A program made the position numbers and the translations under genes. A stretch of 64,000 nt of DNA from Alnus glutinosa (Eukaryota > Streptophyta > Magnoliopsida > Fagales > Betulaceae), in the NCBI RefSeq assembly GCF_958979055.1, contig NC_084894.1, positions 25,265,616 through 25,329,615 of the forward strand. The letters run 5' to 3'. The first letter of the stretch is position 1; each line of letters begins with the position of its first letter. The notes beneath the pieces were generated by a model. The model was not told the origin of the DNA, made no database searches, and saw nothing but the letters and a program-made list of their open reading frames with translations. Shown in pieces: positions 11,516-23,012 of the stretch.

Positions 11516-12700
11516 GTCTTTGATAAAGATTGTTGAGTTGAATTTTTATTTATTTATTTATTTTAGTAGTGGTAAAAAGTTGATGTAATATAAAGTTAAA
11601 AGAATTTGTATGGAAACGTGAGAAAAAGAAAAAAAAAAAAAAAAAATTAGTATTGTAATTAGGGTTGTCAATGTTTAACACAACTCACGAATCCGATATT
11701 AAGTTATAGAGTTAGGGTTTAGACTAAATGGGTTAGGGTTGACTTGTTTACGATACAATTATAAACGGGTTGACCCGACAACTCGTTACAACCCGTTTCA
11801 TTTTCGAGTCACCTGCCAACTTGCGGGTTGACGGATCAACCCGTTTACTTAAAAAATGTTTTTTCTTAAATGCTTGTGTTTCCTTCCATCTTGTGGACCT
11901 GGATCAACAAATTGCTGCCTAGCCTCCCAAATCCCGCTAAAAGATGTGAGAAGAGAAATACCTCCTCGATGAGCTTGGTGAAAAAGTGCTCGGCCTAGAC
12001 CGTGGACATGCTTTCTCCTACTCTGTTTTTCCTTGAGGTGTTCTTGATTGGTAAATGGTAATAAACAGTGCTATATTTTCTACTAACTTTTCTTTCTCTC
12101 CTAGTTCTTTTCTTTTTTTCCCTTTCTGCTAGAGAATTTATATTGTGAATCTATCATCAGGTGGCCGGCCATCATTTTATAGGATGGAAATACTGAAATA
12201 GCCACAATTTTTTTTAAAAAAAAAAGCTCTTAAAAAAAAGTAAATATCTTAAAACAAAAGGAAAAAAAAAATATTAAAAAACAAAATCTTTTTTTAAAAA
12301 AAAAAAAATATATATATAATAAAAAAAAAGAGAAGGGAACAAGGAAAAAAAATCTTTAAAAAGTCAGGTCGGGTTGACATGACCTGTTAACCTAATCGTA
12401 TCGTGTCGGGTAACCTGGCGGGTTAGTCGTGTCGTGTTCGGGTTTCAACCCGATTAATAATCGTGTCGGGTTCGATTTGGTTTAATTGAGTTGTTAGGTC
12501 AAGTGAATTGACCCGAACCCGAGACAACAACCAAAATTGCCAACCCTAATTTGTAGTTGATTTTTTTATTTGAATAATAATAAAAAATTATTGATGTGAT
12601 ATAAAAAGTGAAAAAAATAATAATAATAATTTTAAAGCTGATTGATTTTGAGAAAAGTAAAAATAAAATAGGGGAATACAAACCCCTCACAAATTAGTGA
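11516..12700. mobile_element. Decayed MITE (TTGTTTG family) split by a hAT-like element
   Basis: The flanks of the hAT-like element, about 11516-11659 and 12549-12700, carry the interior phrases of the MITE best seen at 19399-19697: a GTTGAGTTGAAT-like left arm, then ATTTGAATAATAATAA and TTGATGTGATATAAAA. The two halves are separated only by the nested insertion. Confidence 0.45.
11660..12548. mobile_element. Non-autonomous hAT-like DNA transposon
   Basis: The ends are inverted repeats: TAGGGTTGTCAAT at 11660 and, read inward from the other end, TAGGGTTGGCAAT at 12548. This form is usual for plant hAT-type ends. Subterminal regions are dense in ACCCG/CGGGT phrases in both orientations. The flanking 8-mers (ATTGTAAT and ATTTGTAG) are only roughly alike, so the target duplication is imperfect. 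No transposase is encoded; the middle is A-rich. Confidence 0.6.
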
Positions 12701-14780
12701 TGAGAAAATTGTGGTTATTTTCGAATCCGACTTCTGTGTTGTACTTTAAAATTGTGATGTTTTCACTTTAAAAAAAAAGGATGACGTTTTAAGCCCAAAA
12801 AAAAATTAAACTAAACTTGCTGTTTGACGCCTTAAGAAAATTAAATCTTGTTCTACTCTCTCTCGAATTTGCCTCTCCCTTTCTCATAATTGTCTCTCTC
12901 TCTCTCTCTCTCTCAAATTTTCTTCCTATGGGATTCTGGGTTCTGACATGGATTGAGATTAAATTGATTATTTGTTGTTTTTGTTATACACATTAGTTGT
13001 TTTAACTAAAATTTGGTAAATCCTAGAAATTGAAACTGATTGGTTGAAGTTTGCTAAGATTTTGGGTTGAAGGAAACTCGATTGTAATTTCTGATTGGGT
13101 TATTAAAGTAGCTGATCATGGTAAATTTAATGGTTGATTTTGTTGGTGCTGTTCTCTGTTTGTTCGGCTAAGGATGCCAAATGGCCAGTTGGCCTGCTAT
13201 GGCCGAATGGAAGAAGATGAGATTTGGGAGTCTTGGTTTTGTTTAATTTTCTGGTTTAGCTGATTGAGAATGCTAGTCTTGCGGAGGATGATTGTTGATA
13301 AATATTGATTTACAATAAAGCTCCAAATAAATTTGGTGGAACAGTTTTTATAGTAAGCAAACCCAAAAGAAAACCAAGAAGTACTTGCCTTTAACTGAGG
13401 TGAAGGAGATCAACGGAAGGGGATGGTATTGAAAGAGCAAAATGGGTCCCACCTGTCATGGTTGCCAAGGACAGAGCACCGCCATTTCTTGTTGTCGGCC
13501 CTCCAACAACGCTCGGACTCCGGGTCCATGGCAGCATGTCCCCAGTACCTTGATTGCAACACTGATGCAATAGCAATAAACTATGATCAGATATATTTAA
13601 TATAGAGAAGTGATTGATGCACAATTTATGTACAACACAAGACATTTGAGATAGAACCTATGTGGTGAGTCCTACTTACATGAATTCTATCTTATATATC
13701 TTGTGTTGTGTAAAACTGTTCTGCAATAATATTTTTCCTTTAATATATACGTGGCCTTAATTTAATCACCAAGGCAATTCGGATATTTATTCAATATTCA
13801 AACCGGGTTTTTATTCAAAAACCTGAAATCCGGATCCAAGTTGAATAAAACCCGGTTGGCACTTGAATTTAGTTTGAATGAAGTTTGAATTTCAAGGTGA
13901 GTGGTTGACGCGTTAATTCCAAGCTGGCAGAAATCAGACTTTATGGGGACTAAAACTCGAATAGCAAAGTAGCAATAGAGGATTCAATTACCTAGAAACT
14001 AGTATGGTAGCGTTGCAAGTAGCCTTCTTCGAGATCAACATGTTTCAACCCTCTCCTCACATGGCTATGATGCACCAAATTCCTGCAAAATTCCATTTTC
14101 CTTTTTGCCTTCTTTTCCCATCAAGTTACAGCACACAAGGACAAGAAAGTTAAAAAGTAACTGAAAATTCTACTATATATATATATTTCAAAGAAAAATA
14201 GGAAAATGCGGCCACCACCTCCCAAAGGGATGGCTGCCCCCTATATTTTCTTTCTTTTTTCTTTTTTTTTTTAAATAAGAATAAGAATAAAAATGAAAAT
14301 AAAAATATAATTTTACTTTTTTTATTTTTATTTTTTAATTTTTAATTTTTTTGTTATTTTTTTTATTATTAGTTTTATTATTTTTTTTATTATTAGTTTT
14401 ATGCATAACTTTTGATATAAACTGATCATTTTCAATCATTTCCTACTATTAAAAAACATTTTTTTTCAATTTCTAAAAATTAACACTTATTTTCATAACA
14501 CCAATCATTATACACAACTTTTCATACAATCCAATAATTTCTAACCACTTTCTACCATTATAAAACATTTTTTTTCAATTGTCCAAATTCAATACCCAAA
14601 CATATATTCAAAAAGAATCTGAATTATACTCAACATCCAAACATATTTTCATTACCTTAAGATTCGTAATCAGATTCAAAATATTATTCAAATTTGAATT
14701 ATTCATACCCAAACGCATATTATACACGTTTTAGGAATATACGAGAAAGAGAGAGGCAGTAGAGAGAGAGAGAGACGAGA
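12701..14780. other. Intergenic DNA between lost unit and UGT-4
   Basis: It holds a CT microsatellite (about 12895-12914), a palindromic AACCGGGTTT...AAACCCGGTT pair around 13803-13857, AT-rich sequence from 14230, and two diverged copies of a stretch of about 110 bp around 14400-14570 that each end in AAACATTTTTTTTCAAT. A GA-rich microsatellite lies near 14750-14785. No gene is supported. Confidence 0.4.
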
Positions 14781-14785
14781 GAGAG

Positions 14786-15141
14786 GATTTAATTTTCTTA
14801 AACGGCGTCAAGCTTAAAACGTCATTCTTTTGTGTTTTTTAAGTGAAAACGTCACCGTTTAAAGTACAGAACCTGTCCAAGACAATAATGGCGGATCCGT
14901 TATCTTCACCGTCCCAGCTAACACAGTAACACGCACTCCAGCATGCGTCACTTCACTGTCCAAGACAATGATTAGACCTCTTCAACCACTCCACTGCCCA
15001 ATATCTTGAGGAGAAATGCTCCCATTTCTCACCAACAAAACCGTCCACTGCTCAAGGCCTGCTCCTTCGACAACCTTCCTCGTTAACCCTTCACAGAGCT
15101 CTGACTCACATAAGACCTGTGACACACAGAGAGAGAAAGAG
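14786..15141 (+). promoter_or_regulatory. S-type upstream region of UGT-4
   Basis: This region is shared almost base for base with that of UGT-6 (19770-19945 plus 20858-21077), apart from a 0.9-kb insertion in the latter. It ends in a GAGAGAAAGAG tract next to the ATG. No TATA box was recognised. The conserved stretch is the best candidate for the S-type promoter. Confidence 0.45.
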
Positions 15142-16964
15142 ATGGAAAGGCAAGGAAAGAGACGTCGCCGGGTGGTGCTAGTCCCATGGCCGTTCCAAGG
15201 CCACATAAACCCAATCCTTCAGTTGGGCAGCATCCTCCACTCCAATGGCTTCTCCGTCACAGTTGTTCACACCCAATACAACCCCCCCGACCCTTCAAGC
15301 CACCCCGATTTCAGCTTTCTTTCCTTGCCAGATACCTCATCTGACTACAACGTCTTAACTGGCGACGCATTAGATTTTGTATTGCAGCTTAATGCCAAAT
15401 GCAAAGCTCGTTCCCGAGAATGTTTGGCTGAAGTGATGAGGCAACAGGGCTCCGACAATGGAATCGCCTGCATTATCTACGATGAGTACATGTTCTTGTC
15501 TGAAGAAACGGCAAAGGATCTCAATCTTCCAAGCATCATCTTACGCACATCTACTGCTTCCAATTTTCTTGCTCGTACTGCCCTTATCCAACTCAAGACA
15601 GAAGGCCACATTCCCTTCCCAGGTATATATATATATTCACACCCTCCTAACGGATAAACATTAGGCCTCTGTTTTTGCTGATTTTAGTTGGAAAAGAAGA
15701 AGATGGAAGATCTGAATCTTCCCAGCATCATTCTCTTGCCATAGCTGTCCTGCAAAAGAAAAAGATGGAAGATCTGAATCTTCCAGCATCATTCTCTTGC
15801 CATAGCTGTCCTGCAAAAGAAAAAGATGCACGCCAACCTGTTTCTTTTTTTCTTTTTCTTTTTTATCCCAAAAGTTGAAAATGAGGTAAATTATAGATTT
15901 AGAATCAAGACTCAAGAATTCTGCTCTAATATCTAATAAAAAAATTGTGAATTTGATATTTAATTACTATTAAGTGAGAGAAAAGAGAAAGACCACACCC
16001 CTTGCGGTACACATAAATTTTCTTCATATGTTGAATGATCATAGCCCATGGAACTAATTCACTAATATTCAAACTTTTCTGAATTACAGAATCTAGGTCA
16101 CAGGATCCAGTTCCAAAGCTTTATCCACTCAGGTTCAAGGATCTACCTTTCTCCATTTTTGCAAATTTAGAGAACTTTTTGCAAATAGTGAGTAAAACTT
16201 CTAACAGCAAAACATCTTCAGCCATCATTCATAATACAATTAACTGCCTTGAAAATTCATCATTGGCAAAGATTCAACAGCAATGTCAAATTCCTATCTT
16301 CCCAATAGGCCCTATGCATAAGATTGCCTCGGCCTCCTCTAGCAGCTTATCGGAAGAGGACAGTAGCTGCTTGGCTTGGCTTCATAAGCAAAGTTGTAAC
16401 TCAGTTATTTATGTAAGCTTGGGAACCATAGCATTCATGGATGTCAAAGAGCTTGTTGAGATGGCTTGGGGCCTAACGAACAGCCGGCAACCTTTCTTGT
16501 GGGTGGTTCGACCGGGCTCAGTTCACGGTGCGGAATGGATTGAGGTATTGCCCAAAAGTTTGAAAGAAAACATTGAAGAGAGGGGTTATATTGTGAAATG
16601 GGCACCCCAAAAGAAAGTTCTGGCACACAATGCAGTGGGAGGATTTTTGAGCCATTGTGGATGGAATTCAACGCTGGAGAGTATTTGCGAAGGAGTTCCA
16701 ATGATATGCAGACCGTGTTTCGAGGACCAGAGAGTAAATGCAAGGTATGTGAGCCACGTATGGAATGTAGGCCTAGAATTAGAGAGTGAGTTGGAGAGAG
16801 GTGAGATAGAGAGAACTATAAGAAGACTTATGGTGGATGAAGAAGGGAAAGAGATGCGGAAGAGGGGGAAGAATTTGAAGGAGAGAATTGAATTTTGCAT
16901 TAAAGAAGGTGGTTCCTCTAATAACTCCTTGAACAAGCTGATAGAGATGATCATGTCATTTTAA
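15142..16964 (+). CDS. UGT-4: UGT76-like UDP-glycosyltransferase (S-type), intact
   Basis: Exon 1 is 15142-15622, the intron 15623-16089 and exon 2 16090-16964, giving 451 residues. The start is chosen because the copies share MERQ/MEKQ here; an in-frame ATG at 15016 would add 42 residues absent from UGT-2, -8 and -11. Predicted catalytic His21 lies in PFQGHINP and Asp114 in IIYDE. The PSPG box is about residues 331-374 with [10 protein letters not shown] and a closing DQ. Near the end of the box it reads CFEDQ where most copies read CFGDQ. The intron holds a 62-bp tandem duplication. The role is that of an acceptor-unknown small-molecule glucosyltransferase; the closest relative in the window is UGT-6. 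Confidence 0.92.
15701..15824 (+). repeat. 62-bp tandem duplication in the UGT-4 intron
   Basis: Two copies start at 15701 and 15763. Each begins AGATGGAAGATCTGAATCTT and ends GCAAAAGAAAA. UGT-2, -6 and -9 have a single copy. The unit itself resembles exon 1 sequence encoding DLNLPSIIL (see findings). Confidence 0.85.
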
Positions 16965-17503
16965 TACCATTGATGGTTTGAACAAAACTAGACTTCGTGA
17001 AAGCCCACAATTATTCTCGAATTTGCGAGAGAGTTTGTTATTATTATCCGGTTAGAGTGGCAATTTTTATTATTATTATTATTGTCTTTATTCTTTTCTA
17101 GGTAAGAATGGTTGATGGATGGTAATTAATTTTTCATAATTATGTTACGACAAATTAAAATAGGTTTCAAGATGAGAACATAGGACTAGGATTGGCAATT
17201 CAAACCCTTAATGAGATGAGGTTCGCTTAACAGTGCGTATTCGAAGAGCTCGAGACCTAACAATTTCAATGCCCTGCAACACAATCAATCCGCCCCAATC
17301 AAAAAGGAATTATTGCATTTCAAGGAGACTAAAAGCCCAAGTGTCGCACCCACATAAATTCAAGTCAAGATTAAAACAAATAAATGGATGTGGTAGTGAC
17401 AGTTTTAAAGTCGACATACGTTGACTATGTTTTCCCAGAGGACTATGAATGAAGCCAATTATTCCCATTACTAGCAACATAATCTTTCCTGATGGAGAGA
17501 GAT
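16965..17503 (+). other. UGT-4 3' flank and psiB2 5' flank
   Basis: Non-coding. An ATT microsatellite lies near 17060-17085, and the psiB upstream block begins at about 17150. Nothing else is seen. Confidence 0.45.
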
Positions 17504-18782
17504 ATGGAGAAGCAATGGCAGAGACACCAGAGACTGGTGCTGGTTCCGTGTCCATTCCAAGGCCATATAAATATGATGCTTCAATTGGGGTCTATTCTTC
17601 ATTCAAGGGGCTTCTCCATCACAATCGCTCACACCCAACTCAACTTTCCCAGCACATCAATTCACCCCGATTTCAATTTCCTACCCGTAGCAGACGGCTT
17701 CTCTGATCATTCATAGATGTGATATTATTGGGTTTCTACAGCAACTGCAAGCTTCACTTCAGGAGTCACTGGCATGGCCCTAATGATGGAAACAGAGGAG
17801 CATCATGATGAGATTGCCTGCATCATATATGATGAATACTTGTATTTTGCAGAAGCAGTGGCAATGCTACCAATGCTTTGACTTACACCGCAATTCCTCA
17901 ACTCCTAAAAGATGGTTGCATTTCTATGCAAGGTATGTAATGGTTGCATTTCTATGCTGTCATAACTGTAGTGATTCCATCTATATGAACTTATTATAAT
18001 TATGGAATTATTGTTTATAAAAATAGCTGAGAAATCGGGATCTCTTGGAGTTCTTTGTCTGAATTCCAGAAAATGAAAGGAGGATATAGGGTCTAAAGTG
18101 TCCAGGTAAGTAGAGCCCGCACTTTGAGCTGTTTAGAAACTGTCTGGACATCTGGTTCAGCATCCCTTTATCTCCTGCTCGAATATCAAGGAATTCAGGC
18201 AGAAAATCGGGATCCGTGCTCAACATAGCTGAAGTTAACACCAGCACAATCTCGAATGATTAAGAGTAATCTTTAGATGCAGATCCTATATTGCTGGAAG
18301 TAGCACCGGGGCTTCAACCTCTCAGATTCAAGGATCTACCAATTTCAAAAATATAGAGTACTTACTGCAGCTAATAATAGCTAAAGCATGTGAGACAAGA
18401 ACGTCTTCAGCCATCATTTGGAACACCATGGACTGCCTTGAACGAAGATCACTGGTACGGCTCCAGCAGCAATGCCAAGTTCCATTTTTTGCAATTGGCC
18501 CTTTCCAAAAAATAGCTCCATCAGTACCCAGCAGCTTACTGGAAGAGGACACTAGCTGCATCACACGGCTTGATAAGCAAACGTACACATGACTCTATCA
18601 TCTATGTAAGTTTAGGGAGCATACCATCCATGGACAAGAAAGAGCTAGCAGAAATGGCATGGGGTCTGGCCAGCAGCAAGCAACCTTTCCTGTGGGTGGT
18701 TCGGAACGGAAAGAATCACTGCCAGAAGGTTTCAAAGAAGCCGTTGGAGGAAGGAGTAGCATTATGAAATGAGCAGCCCAAA
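17504..18782 (+). pseudogene. psiB2: broken UGT76-type gene lacking the PSPG box
   Basis: Exon 1 (17504-17932) opens [20 protein letters not shown] and reads well to the ADGFSD segment, where an in-frame TAG stands at 17714-17716. Later pieces, including [13 protein letters not shown], lie in other frames. The intron is 17933-18276. Exon 2 (from 18277) keeps LRFKDLPIS, SSAIIWNTMDCLERRSL and LLEEDTSC, is frameshifted near [13 protein letters not shown], and ends at the first residues of the PSPG box. It is a different subfamily from the live copies (IAHTQLNF and IIWNT in place of VVHAQYN and IIHNT). It shares its stop and its end point with psiB3 and psiB4. Confidence 0.88.
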
Positions 18783-19398
18783 AAAAAAAGAGTTTTTCAT
18801 ACAAATTCTTTATGCTTTTTACGTGTGGGTGGTTAAGTTCTTTACTTTTCATGTTATGCTACGTGGGTAGTTTCCTTGTTATGGGTGGTTTCCTTGATCT
18901 TTTACGTAGGTTATTATCTTTAGTAAGAACGGTATAAGATAAAGTGTCGACATTATTGTGTCTTGTGGTTTGTCTCCTATTCAAAATGAGTTAATTATTT
19001 ATTTAGTTCTTTTTAATTAGTCGTGGTTCCTATCAGAAATATACTTGCTACACCAAAATTAGGCGCAAAGAACCAACAAGTCAAACAACCAACTCATCCG
19101 ACATGGACATGGTATTTTTTATTTTTCAAACTGTCTGCAATCTTTTTATGTCCTTGAGAAGATTCACTGAGAGAGCGGGTCCTTGTAAAATACAACCAAC
19201 TACACAAGGGTCATTATTACTATTAGGTTCAAGCACCAAACCAACTACTGTCAGTTTCTAGGAAAAGGGAATCAAACCAGAGACGCAACTTTCGAATCTG
19301 CCTTCGTCGTCATTGCATACGCTATCAAGATTCAGACTTGCCATGTTTTATTCAACTCTAAACTCTCTGCCTGCGAGAAAGAGAGTGAAATAGAAAGG
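18783..19398 (+). pseudogene. L-type UGT promoter remnant ending at a mutated start codon
   Basis: From 18783 the sequence follows the region upstream of UGT-8 and UGT-11, including the TGCCATGTTTTATTCAACTC phrase. At about 19388-19398 the expected GAGATGGAAAAGC reads GAAATAGAAAGG: the start ATG is ATA, and the match ends within four codons where a MITE begins. The rest of the L-type gene is missing. This fills the vacant L position between psiB2 and UGT-6. Confidence 0.7.
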
Positions 19399-19697
19399 CT
19401 TGTTTGGCAAATACATGTATAGAATAGAACAGAGTAGTGAGTTGTTAGTTTTGAAATTAGTAAAAAATGATGATGTGATATAAAATAAAAAGAATTTGTA
19501 TAAAAAAGTAAAAAAGTTTTGTATTGTAGTGAATTTTTTTATTTGAATAATAATAATAAATTATTGATGTGATATAAAAAGTGAAAATGTTTTAATATTG
19601 ATTGATGGTAGAAAATATAAAAAATTGAAAAAGAAAAAAAAGAAAAAAGGACGTGCACAGTAACATCATTATGCTGTTCTGTTCCGTAAGTTATCAA
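19399..19697. mobile_element. MITE (TTGTTTG family, hAT-like)
   Basis: The ends TTGTTTGGCAAATACATGTA (from 19400) and, read inward from the right, TTGTTTGATAACTTACGG form an imperfect inverted repeat of about 33 bp; both are followed by an AACAGA phrase. The interior is AT-rich. Related copies are split at 11516-12700 and partial at 34590-34710 and 58320-58450. Confidence 0.55.
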
Positions 19698-19945
19698 ACA
19701 ATGCCAGAGAGACAGAGAGAGGCAAACGGGAGAGAGCAAGAGAAAGAGAGACGAAAGGGAGAGTGACACGAGAGAGAAGATTTAATTTTCTTAAACAGCG
19801 TCAAATAGAAAGTTTGATTTAATTTTTTGTCAAGCTTAAAACGTCACCCTTTTGTGTTTTTTGAACTTAAAACGTCACCGTTTTAAAGTACAGCACATGT
19901 CCAAGACAATCATGGTGGATCCGTTATCTTCACCTTCCCAGCTAA

Positions 19946-20857
19946 GAGCACTAGCAGCAGACACCCAACCATTTTCCCTAATTTATGAAAAATTTAGGGA
20001 ACCAAACCACTTTTTGATTCCCTATAAAAAAACATCTCACAATAGATTCCCTTCATTTTCCTTATATCAATTAAATATTATTTTTTACTCTTATTTTATT
20101 CTTTTTTTTTTATTCATTTATTTTCTTCTCTTGCTCTCTCGTCTTCTCCGAATCTCCGGCACACTCCACAGAACCCGTATCTTCCGTTTCTCTTTCTGAA
20201 TCCAAAAGCATAAAATGGATGAAATCCAATAGTCACTGTCGTCGATCGCAGTGCAGGCTGTGGATGAAATCCCACGCGACGAAGTCGATCGCAGTGCAGG
20301 GCGTGGATGAAATCCAATAGTCACTGTCGTCGGCGTCTCTCTCCGGTGACGAGCAGCAGAGCGGCAATAGGGCCAACTCGACCATCCGGATCACCTTGGC
20401 TCGGCCTGAGGACGAATTCTGCAACATCCTCCTCAACCACACCTCTCCGATCGAGCCAGACTCCACCGCCACTTCCGCCGATCCCAGCTCCTCCAGTCTC
20501 TCCTTTACTGGCACTCCCTCTGCAAAGCTCGACGACCTCGACGATGACCATCTGAGCGAGGAAGATGAGAAAGTGATTACTGATTGGAACGTGAAGGAGA
20601 GAGGAGAGAAAGAGCTGTTTTTTTTTATTATTAAAAAATATGATTGGGAAGCTACAGTGCTTCCCAATAGCTACAGTGCTTCCCAATGGTAGTCCCCTAA
20701 AGTAGAGTAACTGTTGTAACTTGATTTTTTGTAACTTTTTTTAAATTTTTTTTATTTTAGGAAATAGAACTACTTATAAGACATCTGCCACTAGTAATCG
20801 GATCAGGATTCCCTCAAATTTTTTGAGGGGATCCCCTAAACCCTAAACCCTAGTAAT
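19946..20857. mobile_element. 912-bp insertion: MULE-like element carrying a captured coding segment
   Basis: The upstream sequence of UGT-4 (CCCAGCTAACACAG) is interrupted here, with CTAA repeated on both sides (19942-19945 and 20858-20861). The left end GAGCACTAGCAGCAGACACC and the right end near 20796, read inward as TACTAGTGGCAGATGTC, form an imperfect inverted repeat. Between them, about 20320-20600 is GC-rich and in one frame encodes LARPEDEFCNILLNHTSP and a Ser- and Asp-rich tail, unlike the AT-rich ends. I infer capture of a host first exon, as in Pack-MULEs. A hairpin and a telomere-like tract (20834-20852) lie at the right edge between two copies of CTAGTAAT. The family is uncertain. 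Confidence 0.5.
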
Positions 20858-21077
20858 CTAACACAGTAACACGCACTCCAGCATGCGTCACTTCACTGTC
20901 CAAGACAATGATTAGACCTCTTCAACCACTCCACTGCCCAATATCTTGAACAGAAATGCTCCCTCTACCAACAAAACCGTCCACTGCTCAAGGCCTGCTC
21001 CTTCGACAACCTTCCTCGATAACCCTTCACAGAGCTCTGACTCACATAAGACCTGTGACACAGAGAGAGAGAAAGAG
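20858..21077 (+). promoter_or_regulatory. Proximal upstream region of UGT-6
   Basis: It is nearly identical to 14921-15141 before UGT-4. It ends in GAGAGAGAGAAAGAG next to the ATG. The 912-bp insertion sits about 220 bp upstream of the start and separates it from the distal part. Confidence 0.45.
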
Positions 21078-22878
21078 ATGGAAAGGCAAGGAAAGAGACG
21101 TCTCCGGGTGGTGCTAGTCCCATGGCCGTTCCAAGGCCACATAAACCCAATGCTTCAGTTGGGCAGCATACTCCACTCCAATGGCTTCTCCGTCACAGTT
21201 GTTCACGCCCAATACAACCCCCCCGACCCTTCAAGCCACCCCGATTTCAGCTTTCTTTCCTTGCCAGATACCTCATCTGACTACAACGTCTTAACTGGCG
21301 ACACATTAGATTTTGTATTGCAGCTTAATGCCAAATGCAAAGCTCGTTCCCGAGAATGTTTGGCTGAAGTGATGAGGCAACAGGGCTCCGACGATGGAAT
21401 CGCCTGCATTATCTACGATGAGTACATGTTCTTCTCTGAAGAAACGGCAAAGGATCTGAATCTTCCAAGCATCATCTTACGCACATCTACTGCTTCCAAT
21501 TTTCTTGCTCGTACTGCCCTTATCCAACTCAAGACAGAAGGCCACATTCCCTTCCCAGGTATATATATATATATATTCACACCCTCCTAACGGATAAACA
21601 TTAGGCCTCTGTTTTTGCTGATTTTAGTTGGAAAAGAAGAAGATGGAAGATCTGAATCTTCCCAGCATCATTCTCTTGCCATAGCTGTCCTGCAAAAGAA
21701 AAAGATGCACGCCAACCTGTTTCTTTTTTTCTTTTTCTTTTTTATCCCAAAAGTTGAAAATGTGGTAAATTATAGATTTAGAATCAAGACTCAAGAATTT
21801 TGATCTAATACCAAGTTAAATTATGAGTTATTTTAAAAGTTTAAGCTAATAAAAAAAATTGTGAATTTGATATTTAATTACTATTAAGTGAGAGAAAAGA
21901 GAGAGACCACACCCCTTGCGGTACACATAAATTTTCTTCATATGTTGAATGATCATAGCCCATGAAACTAATTCACTAATACTCAAACTTTTCTGAATTA
22001 CAGAATCTAGGTCACAGGATCCAGTTCCAAAGCTTTATCCACTCAGGTTCAAGGATCTACCTTTCTCCATTTTTACAAATTTAGAGAACTTTTTGCAAAT
22101 AGTGAGTAAAACTTCTAACAGCAAAACATCTTCAGCCATCATTCATAATACAATTAACTGCCTTGAAAATTCATCATTGGCAAAGATGAAACAGCAATGT
22201 CAAATTCCTATCTTCCCAATAGGCCCTATGCATAAGATTGCCTCGGCCTCCTCTAGTAGCTTATCGGAAGAGGACAGTAGCTGCTTGGCTTGGCTTCATA
22301 AGCAAAGTTGTAACTCAGTTATTTACGTAAGCTTGGGAACCATAGCATTCATGGACGTCAAAGAGCTTGTTGAGATGGCTTGGGGCCTAATAAACAGCCA
22401 GCAACCTTTCTTATGGGTGGTTCGACCGTGCTCCGTTCGCGGTGCGGAATGGATTGAGGTATTGCCCGAAGGTTTGAAAGAAAACATTGACGAGAGGGGT
22501 TATATTGTAAAATGGACACCCCAAAAGAAAGTTCTGGCACACAATGCAGTGGGAGGATTTTTGAGCCATTGCGGATGGAATTCAACGCTAGAGAGTATTT
22601 GCGAAGGAGTTCCAATGATATGCAGACCGTGTTTCGGGGACCAGAGAGTGAATGCAAGGTATGTGAGCCATGTATGGAATGTAGGCCTGGAATTGGAGAG
22701 TGAGTTGGAGAGAGGTGAGATAGAGAGAACTATAAGAAGACTTATGGTGGATGAAGAAGGGAAAGAGATGCGGAAGAGGGGGAAGAATTTGAAGGAGAAA
22801 ATCGAACTTTGCATTAAAGAAGGTGGTTCCTCTAATAACTCCTTGAACAAGCTGATAGAGATGATCATGTCATTTTAA
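21078..22878 (+). CDS. UGT-6: UGT76-like UDP-glycosyltransferase (S-type), intact
   Basis: Exon 1 is 21078-21558, the intron 21559-22003 and exon 2 22004-22878, giving 451 residues. His21 and Asp114 are present as in UGT-4, and an in-frame upstream ATG (20946) is rejected for the same reason. The PSPG box starts WTPQ where the other copies have WAPQ; the rest ([10 protein letters not shown], closing DQ) is standard. RPCSVRG replaces RPGSVRG just before the WIEVLP segment. It is very close to UGT-4 in both exons and flanks, so the pair arose by recent duplication. The acceptor is unknown. Confidence 0.92.
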
Positions 22879-22976
22879 TACCATTGATGCTTTGAACAAA
22901 ACTTGACTTCTTGAAAGCCCACAATTATTCGCGAATTTGTGCGAGAGTTCGTTATTATTATCTGGTTAGAGTAGCA

Positions 22977-22977
<1 letters not shown>

Positions 22978-23012
<35 letters not shown>
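22978..23012. repeat. (ATT)n microsatellite in the UGT-6 3' flank
   Basis: About eleven uninterrupted ATT units. Its counterparts after UGT-2, UGT-4 and UGT-9 differ in unit number. Confidence 0.8.

Noticed and set aside
15016-15141. N-terminal extension of UGT-4 from an upstream in-frame ATG (also UGT-6 from 20946 and UGT-9 from 29367)
   Set aside because: The added residues are not shared with UGT-2, -8 or -11, and the UGT-9 extension would be a translated microsatellite.
20834-20852. Telomere-like CCCTAAA repeat as evidence of a chromosome end or fusion
   Set aside because: It is only about two and a half units at the edge of a transposon insertion; telobox-like motifs of this size are common.
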